DNA from: Alphaproteobacteria bacterium
Lineage (GTDB): Bacteria > Pseudomonadota > Alphaproteobacteria > Micavibrionales > Micavibrionaceae
Assembly (NCBI GenBank): GCA_021776025.1
Contig: JAJFGR010000007.1
Span: forward strand, 62,001 to 126,000
DNA: 64,000 bases
Direction: 5' to 3'
Shown here: piece after piece, positions 63,539 to 64,000 of the stretch
Position numbering within the stretch: the stretch's first letter is position 1
How the letters are laid out: each line of letters begins with the position of its first letter
Notes under the pieces: generated by a model
Told to the model about the DNA's origin: nothing
What the model saw: the letters and a program-made list of their open reading frames with translations, nothing else
Database searches by the model: none
Position numbers and translations under genes: made by a program

Positions 63539-64000
63539 ATGTCTATGAAGCCTATTTTATTAGTATTATTGCTGTGTTTTTCTCTTCCTGCGGCTGTTTT
63601 TGCCGGGGACGAGGGGCATACGATTAAAATTATACGTGACGACGGTAGCGTCGAGGTGATTGATTTGCGTAAATCTGCGCAGTCATCACCACCAGAGCCG
63701 GATGTTAAGACGCAACCTAAGCCGACTGAAATACAAGCTTCTGTTCCTGCTCAGGACGATGCGCCTGCGCCGGTAAAAAGAGCCAAAAAGAAAGCGGTGA
63801 AAAAAGCGTATGCTCCGCCGCCGCCAAGAACTGTGAAGCCACCGCCGCTTCCTGTTCAAAGAAAAATTCAATCTGGCGCGACAACAACAATTACGCGCGG
63901 CAAGGCGATTTCTATCGCTATGGGATATGCGCCGCCTTCCAGCGATGTTGAAGTTTTTAGGTCAGAGTATGAAGGGACACCTGTCTTTGCTGTTGTGTTT
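63539..64000 (+). CDS. exported Pro/Lys-rich protein with PepSY-like end, cut by window edge
   Basis: The ORF begins ATGTCTATGAAGCC and is open to the end of the window (154 codons). Signal peptide MSMKPILLVLLLCFSLPAAV, cut near residue 22. A Pro/Lys/Ala-rich linker follows (KRAKKKAVKKA, APPPPRTVKPPPLP). The last visible part, ITRGKAISIAMGYAPPSSDV then EYEGTPVFAVVF, resembles the start of a PepSY unit, as in the 62450 gene. The 3' end is beyond the window. Confidence 0.7.
   Translation, partial: MSMKPILLVLLLCFSLPAAVFAGDEGHTIKIIRDDGSVEVIDLRKSAQSSPPEPDVKTQPKPTEIQASVPAQDDAPAPVKRAKKKAVKKAYAPPPPRTVKPPPLPVQRKIQSGATTTITRGKAISIAMGYAPPSSDVEVFRSEYEGTPVFAVVF

Overview
The window looks like chromosomal DNA of an alphaproteobacterium of medium G+C. 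The supports are a zapE tail followed by a DUF2336 gene, malate dehydrogenase genes leading into sucC, sucD, sucA, odhB and lpd, an fsa-DUF484-xerC operon beside priA, an atpHAGDC operon, and a class I lysyl-tRNA synthetase. Several peptidoglycan hydrolase-like proteins and unknown effector-like proteins sit between the housekeeping genes. This makes me think of the Micavibrio-type (bacterium-preying) lineage, but that placement is an inference and was not tested.

Layout. 1-3686: zapE 3' end, DUF2336 protein, and two malate dehydrogenases of different subfamilies in tandem. 3583-10652: four minus-strand genes, namely a secreted lytic transglycosylase, a muramidase-like protein and two ~750-residue unknown proteins. 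10886-14604: sucC and sucD, separated by a minus-strand LysM/transglycosylase gene. 14609-18791: three paralogous TerB-like plus-strand genes, with two more minus-strand unknown genes, a sigma-54-type promoter, a 39-codon ORF and a hairpin that buries a Shine-Dalgarno site. 18877-27580: sucA, thiE, thiL, odhB, a secreted protein, a minus-strand deaminase, and lpd. 27577-32912: xerC, DUF484, fsa, an unknown gene and priA. 32907-37116: an oxygenase-like protein, a small protein, two TraX-like membrane proteins and a spermidine-synthase-like membrane protein. 37323-42701: ATP synthase F1 genes with an extra 66-codon gene between atpG and atpD. 42705-48000: a sugar methyltransferase-like gene, a LOG-family gene, pabA and pabB split by a zinc-peptidase-like gene. 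48133-56839: DinG-like helicase, MscS-like channel, nitroreductase, three unknown proteins (one deamidase-like) and lysK. 57126-61817: histone H1-like protein, uvrB, then an inserted segment flanked by a duplicated uvrB 3' end and followed by a DUF4238 gene and a Phd-like gene. 61961-64000: cold-shock protein, two PepSY-like exported proteins (the second cut by the window edge) and a Gln-rich coiled coil.

Functionally the core is the second half of the TCA cycle: malate dehydrogenase, succinyl-CoA synthetase and the complete 2-oxoglutarate dehydrogenase complex. Two thiamine diphosphate genes lie inside the 2-oxoglutarate dehydrogenase gene run, and E1 needs that cofactor. ATP synthase follows. 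The most unusual part is the interleaving of this conserved cluster with opposite-strand genes for cell-wall hydrolases and unknown large proteins, together with the three-member TerB-like family and its elaborate leader. No tRNA, rRNA, CRISPR array or complete insertion sequence was seen. No stretch longer than 300 bases lacks a plausible feature.
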